From Burkholderia sp. USMB20 (GTDB taxonomy: Bacteria; Pseudomonadota; Gammaproteobacteria; Burkholderiales; Burkholderiaceae), in assembly GCF_000949135.2 (NCBI RefSeq), contig NZ_JTAN02000012.1:372001-436000 (forward strand): a DNA stretch of 64,000 nt, given 5' to 3'. Made by a program: the position numbers and the translations under genes. The notes beneath the pieces were generated by a model. The model worked only from the letters and a program-made list of their open reading frames with translations, was not told where the DNA came from and did not search any database. Every line of letters starts with the position of its first letter. The stretch's first letter is position 1. This document shows positions 1 through 8,486 of the stretch, in pieces.

Positions 1-101
1 TTGGTCTGCGCTTGGGCAGCGCTCATAAGGCCCGCGCCACCGATCAGGAGAACGGCAAGCAACGGACGGAAGAGGCGTCTTGAAGACACACGAGACTCCA
101 T
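1..101 (-). CDS. Exported protein, N-terminus only (cut by window edge)
   Basis: Only the first 33 codons are inside the window. The minus-strand ATG at 101 opens a typical Sec signal peptide: basic stretch with three arginines, a hydrophobic core (LLAVLLIGGAGLM) and an AQA-type signal peptidase I site near residue 31. The rest of the protein lies beyond base 1, so its function cannot be read. It is divergent from the copD-like gene. A periplasmic copper-binding partner is possible from context but nothing in the visible residues shows it. Confidence 0.6.
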   Translation of the reverse strand, partial: MESRVSSRRLFRPLLAVLLIGGAGLMSAAQAQT

Positions 102-478
102 GTTTATTCGTCGGGGACCTGTCCGGGCTACGATCGGCTCGGCGCATGGACGGCAGGACAGCCGGGCTGCTGCGACGCGGCATTCTATCATCGATGGGTA
201 ATGACGGCTATTTGGCAAAAGGTCATCGGTTCCTGCCTGTTTACGACTTGCGACAATTTGACGCGCTATCTGCACGCATCGTGTGAACCGGCGTGCGCTT
301 TGGCCATCGAAGACCGTACACTCGCGGGTCGCGCGGCGCCGCCTCCGCCGCAGATCCAGTCATTTCTCCCGTTTCCGGATTCATCGATGACGTTCCTTAC
401 CGTGCCGTTGCCGTCTTCCCGCTGTCGTTCCACTTGCCGCCGCGCCGCCGGCCGGCCGTTCCCGGGAGGGTGCGCGCG
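102..478. other. Intergenic region between divergent genes, nothing recognised
   Basis: This 377-base stretch separates the exported protein from the copD-like gene. Reading frames across it are GC-rich shadows with no conserved domain. It must hold both promoters, but I see no convincing -35/-10 pair, palindrome or repeat. Confidence 0.4.
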
Positions 479-1411
479 ATGAGGATCGACAGCTTGTGGA
501 TCGGCCAGGTCGCGCTCGCGGCATTGATGGACGCGACGTTCGCGATGGCGGTCGGCTCGGCGCTGCTCAAGGCGTGGCTCGGCAAGGACGGCGCGCGGCC
601 GGTCGTCGCGCCGTCGCATCCCGCATGGCTGCGCGCGCAACATTCGCTGGTCGCGGCGGCGCTCGCGCTCGTGCTCGCCGATCTCGGCTGGCTCGTGTAC
701 GAAGCCGCGGCGATGAGCGGCGCGGGGCTCGGCGGTGCGTTCGCCGCGATTCCCGTCATGCTCACGCAGACCCACGCGGGCTTCGCGTGGAGCGTCGCGT
801 TCGCCGGCGCCGTGGCGCTCGCGATCGTCGCGCTCGCGAAGCCGGACGGCCCGGTCGCGCACGCGGTGCTGTGGCTCGCGGTGATCGTGGTCGCGGTCGG
901 CAAGGCGTCGCTCGGCCATGCGGCCGATACCGGCCCGCTGTCCGCGGCGGTCGGCGTGCAGACGCTGCACCTGCTCGCCACCGCGGTGTGGGGCGGCCTC
1001 GTGCTCGCGGGCGGGCTCGCGGTGCTGCCGGTGCTCGGCTCGTCGGTCGCGCGCGGCGCGCTGATCCGGATCGGCCAGCACCTGTCGCGTACGTCGGTGA
1101 TCGCGGTCGTCTTCGTGCTCGGCACGGGCGTGCTCAATGCACTGCGCGGGCTCGGCGGCTCGGTCGCGCCGCTCGACGGCAGCACGTGGGGGCGCGTGCT
1201 GCTGCTCAAGCTGCTGCTCGTCGCGCTCGCGCTCGTGCTCGGCGGGTTGAACCGCTTCTCCGCGCTGCCGCGCCTGCGCCGTACCGCGTCGACCGAGGAT
1301 GCGCACACGTTCCGCAACATCCTGCATCTCGAGGCGCTGACGATGATCGGCGTGTTCGTCGCGGCCGCCGTGCTGGCGTCCAGCGTGCCGGGGTTCGCGG
1401 CGCTCGGCTGA
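479..1411 (+). CDS. copD: CopD family copper resistance membrane protein
   Basis: A 310-residue inner-membrane protein with about eight hydrophobic segments spread over its whole length, as in CopD-domain proteins (copper resistance D, thought to move copper across the inner membrane together with periplasmic CopC). The conserved C-terminal half contains the GQHLSRTS and GVLNALRG segments typical of the CopD domain. Start chosen at the ATG at 479 because it begins directly before the first membrane segment; the frame is open further upstream but without family character. Transcribed alone, away from the exported-protein gene at the window edge. The exact substrate is inferred from the family only. 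Confidence 0.75.
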   Translation: MRIDSLWIGQVALAALMDATFAMAVGSALLKAWLGKDGARPVVAPSHPAWLRAQHSLVAAALALVLADLGWLVYEAAAMSGAGLGGAFAAIPVMLTQTHAGFAWSVAFAGAVALAIVALAKPDGPVAHAVLWLAVIVVAVGKASLGHAADTGPLSAAVGVQTLHLLATAVWGGLVLAGGLAVLPVLGSSVARGALIRIGQHLSRTSVIAVVFVLGTGVLNALRGLGGSVAPLDGSTWGRVLLLKLLLVALALVLGGLNRFSALPRLRRTASTEDAHTFRNILHLEALTMIGVFVAAAVLASSVPGFAALG

Positions 1412-1471
1412 CGGTCGGGTCGGCGCGGCGCAGGGCCGGGTGCCCGCGCGCCGCGAGCCGCGGATGCAAGA

Positions 1472-1494
1472 ACGGCCGCCTGTCGGGCGGCCGT
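1472..1494. terminator. Hairpin between convergent copD and dgoD
   Basis: Nine-base perfect stem (1472-1480 with 1486-1494) with a five-base loop, lying between the ends of two convergent genes. There is no clear U-tract on either side, so it is a probable but not certain bidirectional terminator. Confidence 0.45.
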
Positions 1495-1550
1495 CTCGAA
1501 GCCGATGCGCGGCATGCCCGCCGCGCAACGCGTCTCATCTCACCACGGCA

Positions 1551-2699
1551 TCACCACTCGGCGACGCTGCCGTCCGCGTGGCGCCACACCGGGTTGCGCC
1601 AGCGGTGGCCCGTCTTCGCCATCTCGCGCACCTTCTCCTCGTTGACGTCGATGCCGAGCCCCGGGCCCTGCGGGATCGCGACGAAGCCGTCCTCGTAGCG
1701 GAACACCTCGGGGTTGCGCAGGTAGTCGAGCAGGTCGTTGCCCTGGTTGTAGTGGATGCCGAGGCTCTGTTCCTGGATGAACGCGTTGTAGCTGACCGCG
1801 TCGAGCTGCAGGCATGCGGCCAGCGCGATCGGGCCGAGCGGGCAGTGCAGCGCGAGCGCGACGTCGTAGCTTTCCGCGAGCGTCGCGATCTTGCGGCACT
1901 CGGTGATGCCGCCCGCGTGCGACGCATCGGGCTGGATGATGTCGACGTAGCCGCCCGCGAGGATGTGCTTGAAGTCCCAGCGCGAGTAGAGCCGCTCGCC
2001 GAGCGCGATCGGCGTGTTGGTCTGGTTGACGATGTCGCGCAGCGCCTCGGCGTTCTCCGACAGCACCGGCTCCTCGATGAACATCAGCTTGTACGGATCG
2101 AGCTCCTTCGCGAGCACCTTCGCCATCGGCTTGTGCACGCGGCCGTGGAAGTCGACGCCGATCCCGACGTGCGGGCCGACCGCGTCGCGCACCGCCGCGA
2201 CGTTCGCGATCACCTGCTCGACCTTGTCGTAGGTGTCGACGATCTGCAGCTCTTCGGAGCCGTTCATCTTCACCGCCTTGAAGCCGCGCTCGACCACTGC
2301 GCGCGCATTGTTCGCGACGTCGCTCGGCCGGTCGCCGCCGATCCACGAATACACCTTGATGCGCTCGCGCACCTGGCCGCCGAGCAGCGCATGCACGGGC
2401 ACGCCGTGATGCTTGCCCTTGATGTCCCACAACGCCTGGTCGACGCCCGCGATCGCGCTCATCGTGATCGGGCCGCCGCGGTAGAAGCCGGCGCGGTACA
2501 TCACCTGCCAGTGATCCTCGATCAGCAGCGGGTCGCGGCCGACCAGGTAGTCGGCGAGTTCCTGCACCGCGGCCTCGACGGTGTGCGCGCGGCCCTCGAC
2601 GATCGGCTCGCCCCACCCGACGATGCCCTCGTCGGTCTCGATCTTGAGGAACAGCCAGCGCGGCGGGACGACGAAGGTTTCGAGGCGGGTGATTTTCAT
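1551..2699 (-). CDS. dgoD: D-galactonate dehydratase
   Basis: 382 residues, exactly the length of E. coli DgoD. It belongs to the enolase superfamily and dehydrates D-galactonate to 2-keto-3-deoxygalactonate, the first committed step of galactonate breakdown. The metal-binding triad is visible as D183, E209 and E235, with acid/base histidines H185 and H285, at the same numbering as the E. coli enzyme. The N-terminal capping domain starts at residue 1. The gene is divergent from the GntR-family gene at 2810, the usual dgoR-dgo layout, but kinase, aldolase and transporter genes of the pathway are not adjacent. Confidence 0.93.
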   Translation of the reverse strand: MKITRLETFVVPPRWLFLKIETDEGIVGWGEPIVEGRAHTVEAAVQELADYLVGRDPLLIEDHWQVMYRAGFYRGGPITMSAIAGVDQALWDIKGKHHGVPVHALLGGQVRERIKVYSWIGGDRPSDVANNARAVVERGFKAVKMNGSEELQIVDTYDKVEQVIANVAAVRDAVGPHVGIGVDFHGRVHKPMAKVLAKELDPYKLMFIEEPVLSENAEALRDIVNQTNTPIALGERLYSRWDFKHILAGGYVDIIQPDASHAGGITECRKIATLAESYDVALALHCPLGPIALAACLQLDAVSYNAFIQEQSLGIHYNQGNDLLDYLRNPEVFRYEDGFVAIPQGPGLGIDVNEEKVREMAKTGHRWRNPVWRHADGSVAEW

Positions 2700-2788
2700 G
2701 TCGCTTGTCTCCAGGGTGGACCGGCGCGGACGTGCGGACGCGGCGCCGGTCGAGTACGTGACGACGATCCTAGCGTAGCGCGTTAAAA

Positions 2789-2809
2789 AATAGTATTAAT
2801 AGCACTATT
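2789..2809. promoter_or_regulatory. AT-rich inverted repeat, likely DgoR operator
   Basis: Perfect six-base inverted repeat AATAGT (2789-2794) and ACTATT (2804-2809) with a nine-base AT-rich spacer, set in GC-rich DNA between the divergent dgoD and GntR genes. It abuts the GTG start of the regulator, so binding could block its own expression and that of dgoD. The role is inferred from position and symmetry. Confidence 0.5.
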
Positions 2810-3538
2810 GTGCAGATAGTGGGCAGCTGCGGCGTTGCCCATCACCGGAGAACGATCATTCAACGCGACCTGCATGGACAGACGGCCTTCCGGCTGGCGA
2901 CGGCGATCCTGCGCGGCGACCATCCGCCCGAGTCGCTGCTGCCGCGCGAGCCGGACCTGATGGCGATGTTCGGCGTGAGCCGCACGGTGCTGCGCGAGGC
3001 GCTGCGCACGCTGACGTCGAAGGGACTGGTCGAATCGCGGCCGAAGGTCGGCACGCGCGTGCGGCCGCGCCGCGCATGGAACCTGCTCGACGCCGACCTG
3101 CTCGACTGGTACGCGCGCGTCGCGCCGCCGCTCGCGTTCGCGCTGAAGCTGCAGGAAATGCGCGAGATGATCGAGCCGCATGCGGCCGCGCTGGCTGCTC
3201 GCACGCATACGCCCGAAGCGTTCGATGCGATCGATGGCGCGGCGCGCGCGATGGCCGCCGCGCGCAACGTCGACGAGTGGGTGCGTGCGGACCTGCGTTT
3301 TCACCTGAGCGTGCTGGAGGCCGGCGGCAACGAACTGCTGGTGCCGCTCGGCGCGCTGATCGACCGCACGCTGGAAGCGCAATTGCATCTGAACGCGCGC
3401 CGGGCGCACGTCTACAACGCATCGCTCGCCGAGCACGTTGCCGTCAGCGATGCGATCCGCGTGCGCGACGAGGACGGCGCGCGCCGCGCGATGGCGTCGC
3501 TGCTCGCGGTGACGCGCGCGCGGATCGAGATGGCGTGA
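2810..3538 (+). CDS. dgoR: GntR/FadR family regulator of galactonate catabolism
   Basis: Up to 242 residues: an N-terminal winged helix-turn-helix (about residues 22-92, with the LLPREPDLM and VSRTVLREAL segments typical of GntR) and an all-helical FCD effector domain (about 110-235) as in FadR-subfamily repressors. Divergent to dgoD, so the expected role is galactonate-responsive repression of dgoD. There is no in-frame ATG in the first part; GTG at 2810 or GTG at 2819 are the only sensible starts, and I use the upstream one. The palindrome just before it is the likely operator. Confidence 0.8.
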   Translation: MQIVGSCGVAHHRRTIIQRDLHGQTAFRLATAILRGDHPPESLLPREPDLMAMFGVSRTVLREALRTLTSKGLVESRPKVGTRVRPRRAWNLLDADLLDWYARVAPPLAFALKLQEMREMIEPHAAALAARTHTPEAFDAIDGAARAMAAARNVDEWVRADLRFHLSVLEAGGNELLVPLGALIDRTLEAQLHLNARRAHVYNASLAEHVAVSDAIRVRDEDGARRAMASLLAVTRARIEMA

Positions 3539-3565
3539 CGGAAACGGACGGGCGGTGCGGCGCCG

Positions 3566-3811
3566 TCAGGCGTTCGCGCAGCCGCCCGGCTTGACGATGC
3601 GTTGCGTCGATGGCGGGTACTTCGCGAGCAGGCTCGCCGGCCGCCGCGGACGCGCGACCAGGTCGCCGCCGCAGTTCGGGCAGCGGCCCTTCAGCACGTC
3701 GTCGGCGCAGGTCGCGCAGAACGTGCATTCGAACGTACAGATGCGCGCTTCCGCCGAATCGGGCGGCAGGTCCTTGTCGCAGCATTCGCAGCCGGGGCGG
3801 AGTTCGAGCAT
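3566..3811 (-). CDS. DUF1272 domain cysteine-rich protein
   Basis: 81 residues. The N-terminal two thirds are packed with cysteines in pairs (CECC, CTFCATC, CPNC), the pattern of the DUF1272 family, which very probably binds zinc in a treble-clef-like fold. The C-terminal 30 residues are basic and proline-rich. Convergent with the dgoR-like gene; divergent from the GFA-family gene. No biochemical function is known for the family. Confidence 0.75.
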   Translation of the reverse strand: MLELRPGCECCDKDLPPDSAEARICTFECTFCATCADDVLKGRCPNCGGDLVARPRRPASLLAKYPPSTQRIVKPGGCANA

Positions 3812-3963
3812 GACGGTTTTCCTTGGTCGGAGAGGGTCGGGACGGGCGCCGCCGGACGTTGCGTGCGGCGCATGCGAGCGCTACTGTACGCGTTTGGACC
3901 GGCCTGGCCAACGGTGTCCGCCCGGATACCGCCGACGCGCACGGGCCGCCCCGGGAGACGACC

Positions 3964-4311
3964 ATGCTTTATCACGGAAGCTGTCATTGCGGCGACGTGA
4001 AGTTCGCGGCGCAAGGCGACCTGCAGGGCGTGATGGCCTGCAACTGCTCGATCTGCCGGCGCAAGGGCGCGCTGATGTGGTTCGTGCCGCGCGATCACAT
4101 GACACTCCTCACGCCCGACGACAATCTCGCCACCTACCTGTTCAACAAGCACGTGATCCGCCATCGCTTCTGCAAGCGCTGCGGGATCCACACGTTCGCC
4201 GAGGGGACCCATCCGGACGGCACCGCGATGGCCGCGATCAACGTGCGATGCCTCGAGGATGTCGATCTCGATGCGCTGCCCGTCACGCACTACGACGGCC
4301 GCTCGCACTGA
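3964..4311 (+). CDS. GFA family protein (Gfa/CENP-V fold)
   Basis: 115 residues with the zinc-binding cysteine pattern of the glutathione-dependent formaldehyde-activating (GFA) family: C7 and C9, then C26/C28/C31 in the CNCSIC motif, and a later CKRCG pair. Start at the ATG at 3964, which gives the family's normal N-terminus directly before the CHCG motif. Members are small soluble zinc proteins; most have no proven activity on formaldehyde, so only the family is assigned. Confidence 0.82.
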   Translation: MLYHGSCHCGDVKFAAQGDLQGVMACNCSICRRKGALMWFVPRDHMTLLTPDDNLATYLFNKHVIRHRFCKRCGIHTFAEGTHPDGTAMAAINVRCLEDVDLDALPVTHYDGRSH

Positions 4312-4345
4312 GCGGCGCGTCGTTGCATGAGCGCGCGGGCCGCCG

Positions 4346-7300
4346 TCAGGACGGCTCGACCTGCGGCGCCGGCGTTTCCGCCTGCGGCGCGGGGCCTGTC
4401 GTGCGCGTGCCGGCCGCGGCCGGGCGTTCGATCAGCGGCGCGAGCGCCGGCGCCATCGACTTCAGCAACTGCACGGCCATCGCGCTCGTGAAGTCGTAGC
4501 GCGCCGCGTAAGGCTCGTGCGCGGTCGCCGTCAGCACGCCGAAGAAGCGGTCGCCGAGCACGAACACGAACGTGCCGCTGCGATTGACCTTGCGCGACTC
4601 GATCAGCCGCGCGCCGCGCGCGTAGACATTGAAGCGCTGGTCGCCCGTCCCGGTCTTGCCGTAGACCTGCAGCGTCTTGCCGTCGGGCAGCGTGAAGCCG
4701 CCCGACAGGCGCCGCGCCGTGCCGTTCAGCACGACGTCGCGCAGCAGCGTGCGCGCCACGTTGACGATCTCCGGCGACAGCATCGGCTGCGGCTGCGCGG
4801 CCGCGCGCACGAAGCGCGTCTCGTACGGCGTGCCCTTCGCGAAGTCGAGGCGCGTGATCGTCTCGGTCGGCGCCTTCCGGCCGCCGGTCGCGATCAGGCC
4901 GATCAGTTTCGCGAGCGCGTCGGGCTGGTCGCCCGATGCGCCGATCGCGGCCGCGTAGGACGGCGTGACTTCCTCGAACGGGTAGCCGAGCGCGCGCCAC
5001 GCCTTCGTGATTTCCGCATACGCGCGCAGCTCGACCATGCGGCGGATGCGCCGGTCCTGGGTCGCGTGGTAGCGCGTCTTGTACAGCCACGAGTACGTGT
5101 AGAAGCGCGCATCGCGGCTGTCGCGCCGGACCTCGGCGAGCGACGCGTTCGGGTGGGCGCGCAGGTAGTTGAGCGTCCACAGCGCGAGCGGGTGGACGCT
5201 CGCGATATAGCCGCGATCGTTGAGGTTGAAGCGGTCGATCGCGTATTTCGCGTAGAGCGCGGCGAGATCGTCGTCCGACAGCGTCGCGGCCGGCGTGCCT
5301 TTCAGCTGCGCGCGCATCTGCGCATCGAACCACGCGAGCGATTCGTTCGGCGCGACGCTGCGCAGCACGGTCGCGATCTTCGGCGGCGACTTGCGCACGT
5401 TCTGCAGCAGCAGCGCGAGCGCGTCGTCGGGCGCCTTGCCCGCATAGCGCGTGTAGTAGCGCTTCAGGTAGACCTGGCTTTCGCCGTCGACGAACTGCTC
5501 GAGGTAATGCTTGCGCTGCGCCGGATCGTCGAGCCACGACGACGACGGGCCGGCCGCCTGCAGCATCTCGTAATGGACGATGTCGCGCATCAGCCGCACG
5601 AACACGAGGTTGACCGAGTGCTCGAACGCCGTATGCAGCGTCAGGATGCGGCCGTTGTCGGACTTCTCGAAGTTCGAGAACACCTGCGCGCCGCCGCCCG
5701 TGTAGAACACGTCGGGGCTCGCCGAGTACTTGCGTTCGACCGACGCGTCGAGCATCGCCTGGAGCGAGCGGTCGCGCGTATGCGACAGGTAGTCGAGCGC
5801 CCAGTGCGACAGCCCGTCGAGCGGGTCGGGCTTCACCTTCGCGAGTTGCGCGTTCGACAGGTTGCCGTAGCGCGCATGCAGGTCGGAGACGATCTGCAGG
5901 TAGGTGATCAGCGTGCGCAGCTTCGCGGTCGAGCCGAGGTTGATGCGGCCGCCGCGGTTCACGTCGAACGGCTGGTTCACGCTGTCGGTCTGCACGCGCA
6001 GCATGTTCGCGCCGTTGCGATGCTCGTACAGCGTGAAGCTGTACGTGAGGTGCGACGGGTCGTCCTTCGGCGCGAGCATCTCGAAGCCGTACAGGCCGGC
6101 GGCCTGCGCGCCGTCGCGGGTCGACGCCTTCGCGAGCCGTTCGGCGACCGCCTGCTGCACGCCGTTGTCGAGCGTGCTGGTGGCTTCCAGGTCGAGCTGG
6201 TCGAGCTGGTACAGGTCGCTGATCCCGAGTGCCGACAGCAGCGACGCGCGCGCGGACGACACGGCCTTGCGCGACACGAACGACTGCACGTGCGCGGCGG
6301 CCGGCGGCGCGCTGCGCTCGATCTGCGCGGCAAGCGCCGCATCGCGCAGCGCGGGCGAGATCACGCCGCCGTTCGACAGGAGCCGCAGGTAGCTGTCGGT
6401 CAGCTTCTGCAGCGCGGGATAGCCGCGATTCAGGAAGTACGACGGCGCGCGCTGCGCGATGATCAGCGACAGCACTTCGCGGAATGTCTTGCCCTGTTCG
6501 TCGACGTTGTCGCCGGTCGTCGGCGCGGACAGGATGCGGTTCACGTCGTTGAAGTCGCGGCCGTACCACGCGGCGAGACCGTCGCCGATGCCGGTGATTT
6601 CACCCACGTGCGGCCGCGCGGCGAGCGGTACCGAGTTCAGGTAGCGCACGACGATCGCGCGGCGCGCGAGCATCGTCTGCGGGCCGTTCATGTAGGCGAG
6701 GATCGACGCGGACGCGATCTGGCGCAGCTTCTCCGGCGGCGTCGCGGTGCGGCCGTCCGGCGAATGGCGGAACTTCTCGATTTGCGTCGCGAGCGTGCTG
6801 CCGCCCGGGCGTGCCTGATGACGGTTGACGACGTGCAGCGCCTGGTCGGCGAGCGCGCGGCCGAAGCGGCCCCAGTCGATCGCCGGGTTGCGGTTCGGCT
6901 GGTTCGCGTCGAGCAGGTAGCGATCCTCGATGAACAGCAGCGAATCGGCGACGACGCGCGGCACCGTGTCGAAGTCGGCGTACACGCGTTGCGGGAACAC
7001 GGTCGCGAACAGCGGCGAGCCGGTCGAGTCGAACAGCATCAGCCCGGCCTGGTCTTTCTCTTCGTAAGGCAGGAACAGGCCGCGATCGGCGAGCGACAGC
7101 ATCCGTTCCGAATCGCGCGCCTGCTTGCCGACGACGAAGCCGCGCGCGAGCAGATGTTGCTGGAACGCGGGAAGCAGCGAATAGCCGAGGCGCTGGTCGT
7201 ACGGCCCGTTGACGGGGAAGCGGATGTGATCGCTCGCGCCCGCCTCGACGGTATAGCCGATGTCGCGGGTGAGCTCGGACAGGTAGCGCGCCTGCAGGCG

Positions 7301-7444
7301 CGACGTCTCGAACTCGGTCATCACGAGCCGGGCAATGATCGCCACCGCGATCACCAGCGCGGCGAGCAAGGACCACTTGATCCACGTCCAGACCGATGCA
7401 CTCCCGGTCACGCGCGGCAGGATGCGATTCAGCGGCCGATTCAT
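4346..7444 (-). CDS. Large class A-like penicillin-binding protein
   Basis: 1032 residues from the ATG at 7444, which has a GGGAGA ribosome site; the frame is open slightly further upstream. One N-terminal membrane anchor (about residues 16-41) precedes a GT51-like transglycosylase region, visible as the EDR motif at 173-175 and the GGSTLATQ motif, then a transpeptidase region with SxxK at S505-K508, SVN at 610-612 and KTG at 930-932. All three transpeptidase motifs are present, so it should be active in peptidoglycan synthesis. Unusual: the spacing between SVN and KTG is about 320 residues, far above usual class A proteins. It is not a normal PBP1a or PBP1b. A fragment resembling residues 82-113 recurs at 8345-8438. 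Confidence 0.8.
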   Translation of the reverse strand: MNRPLNRILPRVTGSASVWTWIKWSLLAALVIAVAIIARLVMTEFETSRLQARYLSELTRDIGYTVEAGASDHIRFPVNGPYDQRLGYSLLPAFQQHLLARGFVVGKQARDSERMLSLADRGLFLPYEEKDQAGLMLFDSTGSPLFATVFPQRVYADFDTVPRVVADSLLFIEDRYLLDANQPNRNPAIDWGRFGRALADQALHVVNRHQARPGGSTLATQIEKFRHSPDGRTATPPEKLRQIASASILAYMNGPQTMLARRAIVVRYLNSVPLAARPHVGEITGIGDGLAAWYGRDFNDVNRILSAPTTGDNVDEQGKTFREVLSLIIAQRAPSYFLNRGYPALQKLTDSYLRLLSNGGVISPALRDAALAAQIERSAPPAAAHVQSFVSRKAVSSARASLLSALGISDLYQLDQLDLEATSTLDNGVQQAVAERLAKASTRDGAQAAGLYGFEMLAPKDDPSHLTYSFTLYEHRNGANMLRVQTDSVNQPFDVNRGGRINLGSTAKLRTLITYLQIVSDLHARYGNLSNAQLAKVKPDPLDGLSHWALDYLSHTRDRSLQAMLDASVERKYSASPDVFYTGGGAQVFSNFEKSDNGRILTLHTAFEHSVNLVFVRLMRDIVHYEMLQAAGPSSSWLDDPAQRKHYLEQFVDGESQVYLKRYYTRYAGKAPDDALALLLQNVRKSPPKIATVLRSVAPNESLAWFDAQMRAQLKGTPAATLSDDDLAALYAKYAIDRFNLNDRGYIASVHPLALWTLNYLRAHPNASLAEVRRDSRDARFYTYSWLYKTRYHATQDRRIRRMVELRAYAEITKAWRALGYPFEEVTPSYAAAIGASGDQPDALAKLIGLIATGGRKAPTETITRLDFAKGTPYETRFVRAAAQPQPMLSPEIVNVARTLLRDVVLNGTARRLSGGFTLPDGKTLQVYGKTGTGDQRFNVYARGARLIESRKVNRSGTFVFVLGDRFFGVLTATAHEPYAARYDFTSAMAVQLLKSMAPALAPLIERPAAAGTRTTGPAPQAETPAPQVEPS

Positions 7445-7868
7445 GGCGGCGTCTCCCTGAAGGCGCAGGCTCCGGCCGCACCCCATTAAGGATTAGTGTA
7501 GTCCTCCGCAGCGGGCTGCCAAGGGTGGTTCACTACCGAGATGCGTCGACGCAACGCGCATGCCTGTGACATGCGGGAACCGGCCCGCGGGGCGGTGGCG
7601 CGTGTCCGGCCGTGAAGCAACGTTTGCGCGTTCCGCGTGCATGCGGGCGAGTCTCAAGGGCGACGGAGCGTGGCCGTGCCGATCGCGTTGATCTTTTTAC
7701 GCACCGGCCTTGTGCATCGCGAAATCGCGACAAATCGGGTCCGATCGTATTGCAGACGTCATGGCGCGATGCGCGACGAGGCTACGCGTTTCCGCGATAG
7801 CCGGATGCACGGGCCGGAGGTACGATCGCCGGATATGCGGCGCATGTCCGTTTTCGCCCGGGGGTTCC
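7445..7868. other. Intergenic region, no gene seen
   Basis: This 424-base gap separates the divergent penicillin-binding protein and MAPEG genes. Frames crossing it show no conserved domain. It should contain two promoters; the only slightly AT-rich patch is just upstream of the penicillin-binding protein (about 7483-7505). Nothing else stands out. Confidence 0.4.
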
Positions 7869-8261
7869 ATGTCGATTCATCCCGTCGCGCTCGTTTGCAC
7901 GGCGATCCTTGGGTTGATACTGTTCGGGCTCGGCCTGGTCGTGTCCGTCACGCGCTTCCGGCGCACCACCAATTCCGGGTGTGCGTCCGATCCGAGCGAC
8001 GGATTGCACAAGATCGTGCGCGCGCATGGCAACACGGCCGAATACGCACCGTTTCTCGCGGTGCTGTTTCTCTATTTCGGCGCGCACGACCCATCGCGCG
8101 CGATCGTCTCGTTGATCGTCGCGGCAACCGCGTGCCGCTGCCTGCTCGTGATCGGATTGCTCGCGTGGCCGACCATGGCCAGGCCGAATCCCCTGCGTTT
8201 CATCGGCGCGCTCGGCACGTATCTGTGCGGCGCCGCGCTGTGCGTCGCGCTGTTCGTCTGA
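7869..8261 (+). CDS. MAPEG family membrane protein
   Basis: 130 residues with four membrane segments (about 5-27, 60-75, 80-98, 107-127) and the family-typical HGNTAEY segment around residue 54, which carries the conserved asparagine and glutamate of MAPEG proteins (membrane-associated proteins in eicosanoid and glutathione metabolism). Start taken at the ATG at 7869, which begins the first membrane helix. Bacterial members are glutathione-linked membrane enzymes of mostly unknown substrate. A chimeric gene scar starts five bases after its stop codon. Confidence 0.8.
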   Translation: MSIHPVALVCTAILGLILFGLGLVVSVTRFRRTTNSGCASDPSDGLHKIVRAHGNTAEYAPFLAVLFLYFGAHDPSRAIVSLIVAATACRCLLVIGLLAWPTMARPNPLRFIGALGTYLCGAALCVALFV

Positions 8262-8265
8262 GCAG

Positions 8266-8438
8266 GTCGCTATCGCGATGGCAGCTTCGCGGGATCGCGC
8301 CGCCGCACGGCCTCGACGAAGCAGTGGGTCAGGTAGTCGCACGCCCGAATCGCGCGCCTGCTTGCTGATGACGAAGCCGCGCGCAAGTTGCTGCTGCTGG
8401 AACGCGGGAGGCATCGAATCGCCGAGGCGCGGGTCGTA
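8266..8438 (-). pseudogene. Chimeric remnant of two neighbouring genes
   Basis: Two gene fragments are joined at about 8344/8345. Bases 8266-8344 match 9663-9741, the 3' end and stop of the downstream LysR gene, with five mismatches in 79 positions. Bases 8345-8438 match 7108-7201, an internal part of the large penicillin-binding protein gene (residues 82-113), with roughly 88% identity and no gaps. Both pieces keep the orientation of their parents. The joined reading frame keeps the penicillin-binding peptide but reads the LysR tail in the wrong frame, so no product is expected. It looks like the leftover of a duplication followed by deletion. Confidence 0.75.
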
Positions 8439-8486
8439 TGGCGTCGCCGGCGCCGGTGGAAACGGCGCGCGATTACAGCCTTTCAT

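Noticed and set aside
4517-7489. 990-residue open frame opposite the penicillin-binding protein
   Set aside because: Antisense shadow of a gene with complete catalytic motifs; composition dominated by Arg, Val and Leu without structure.
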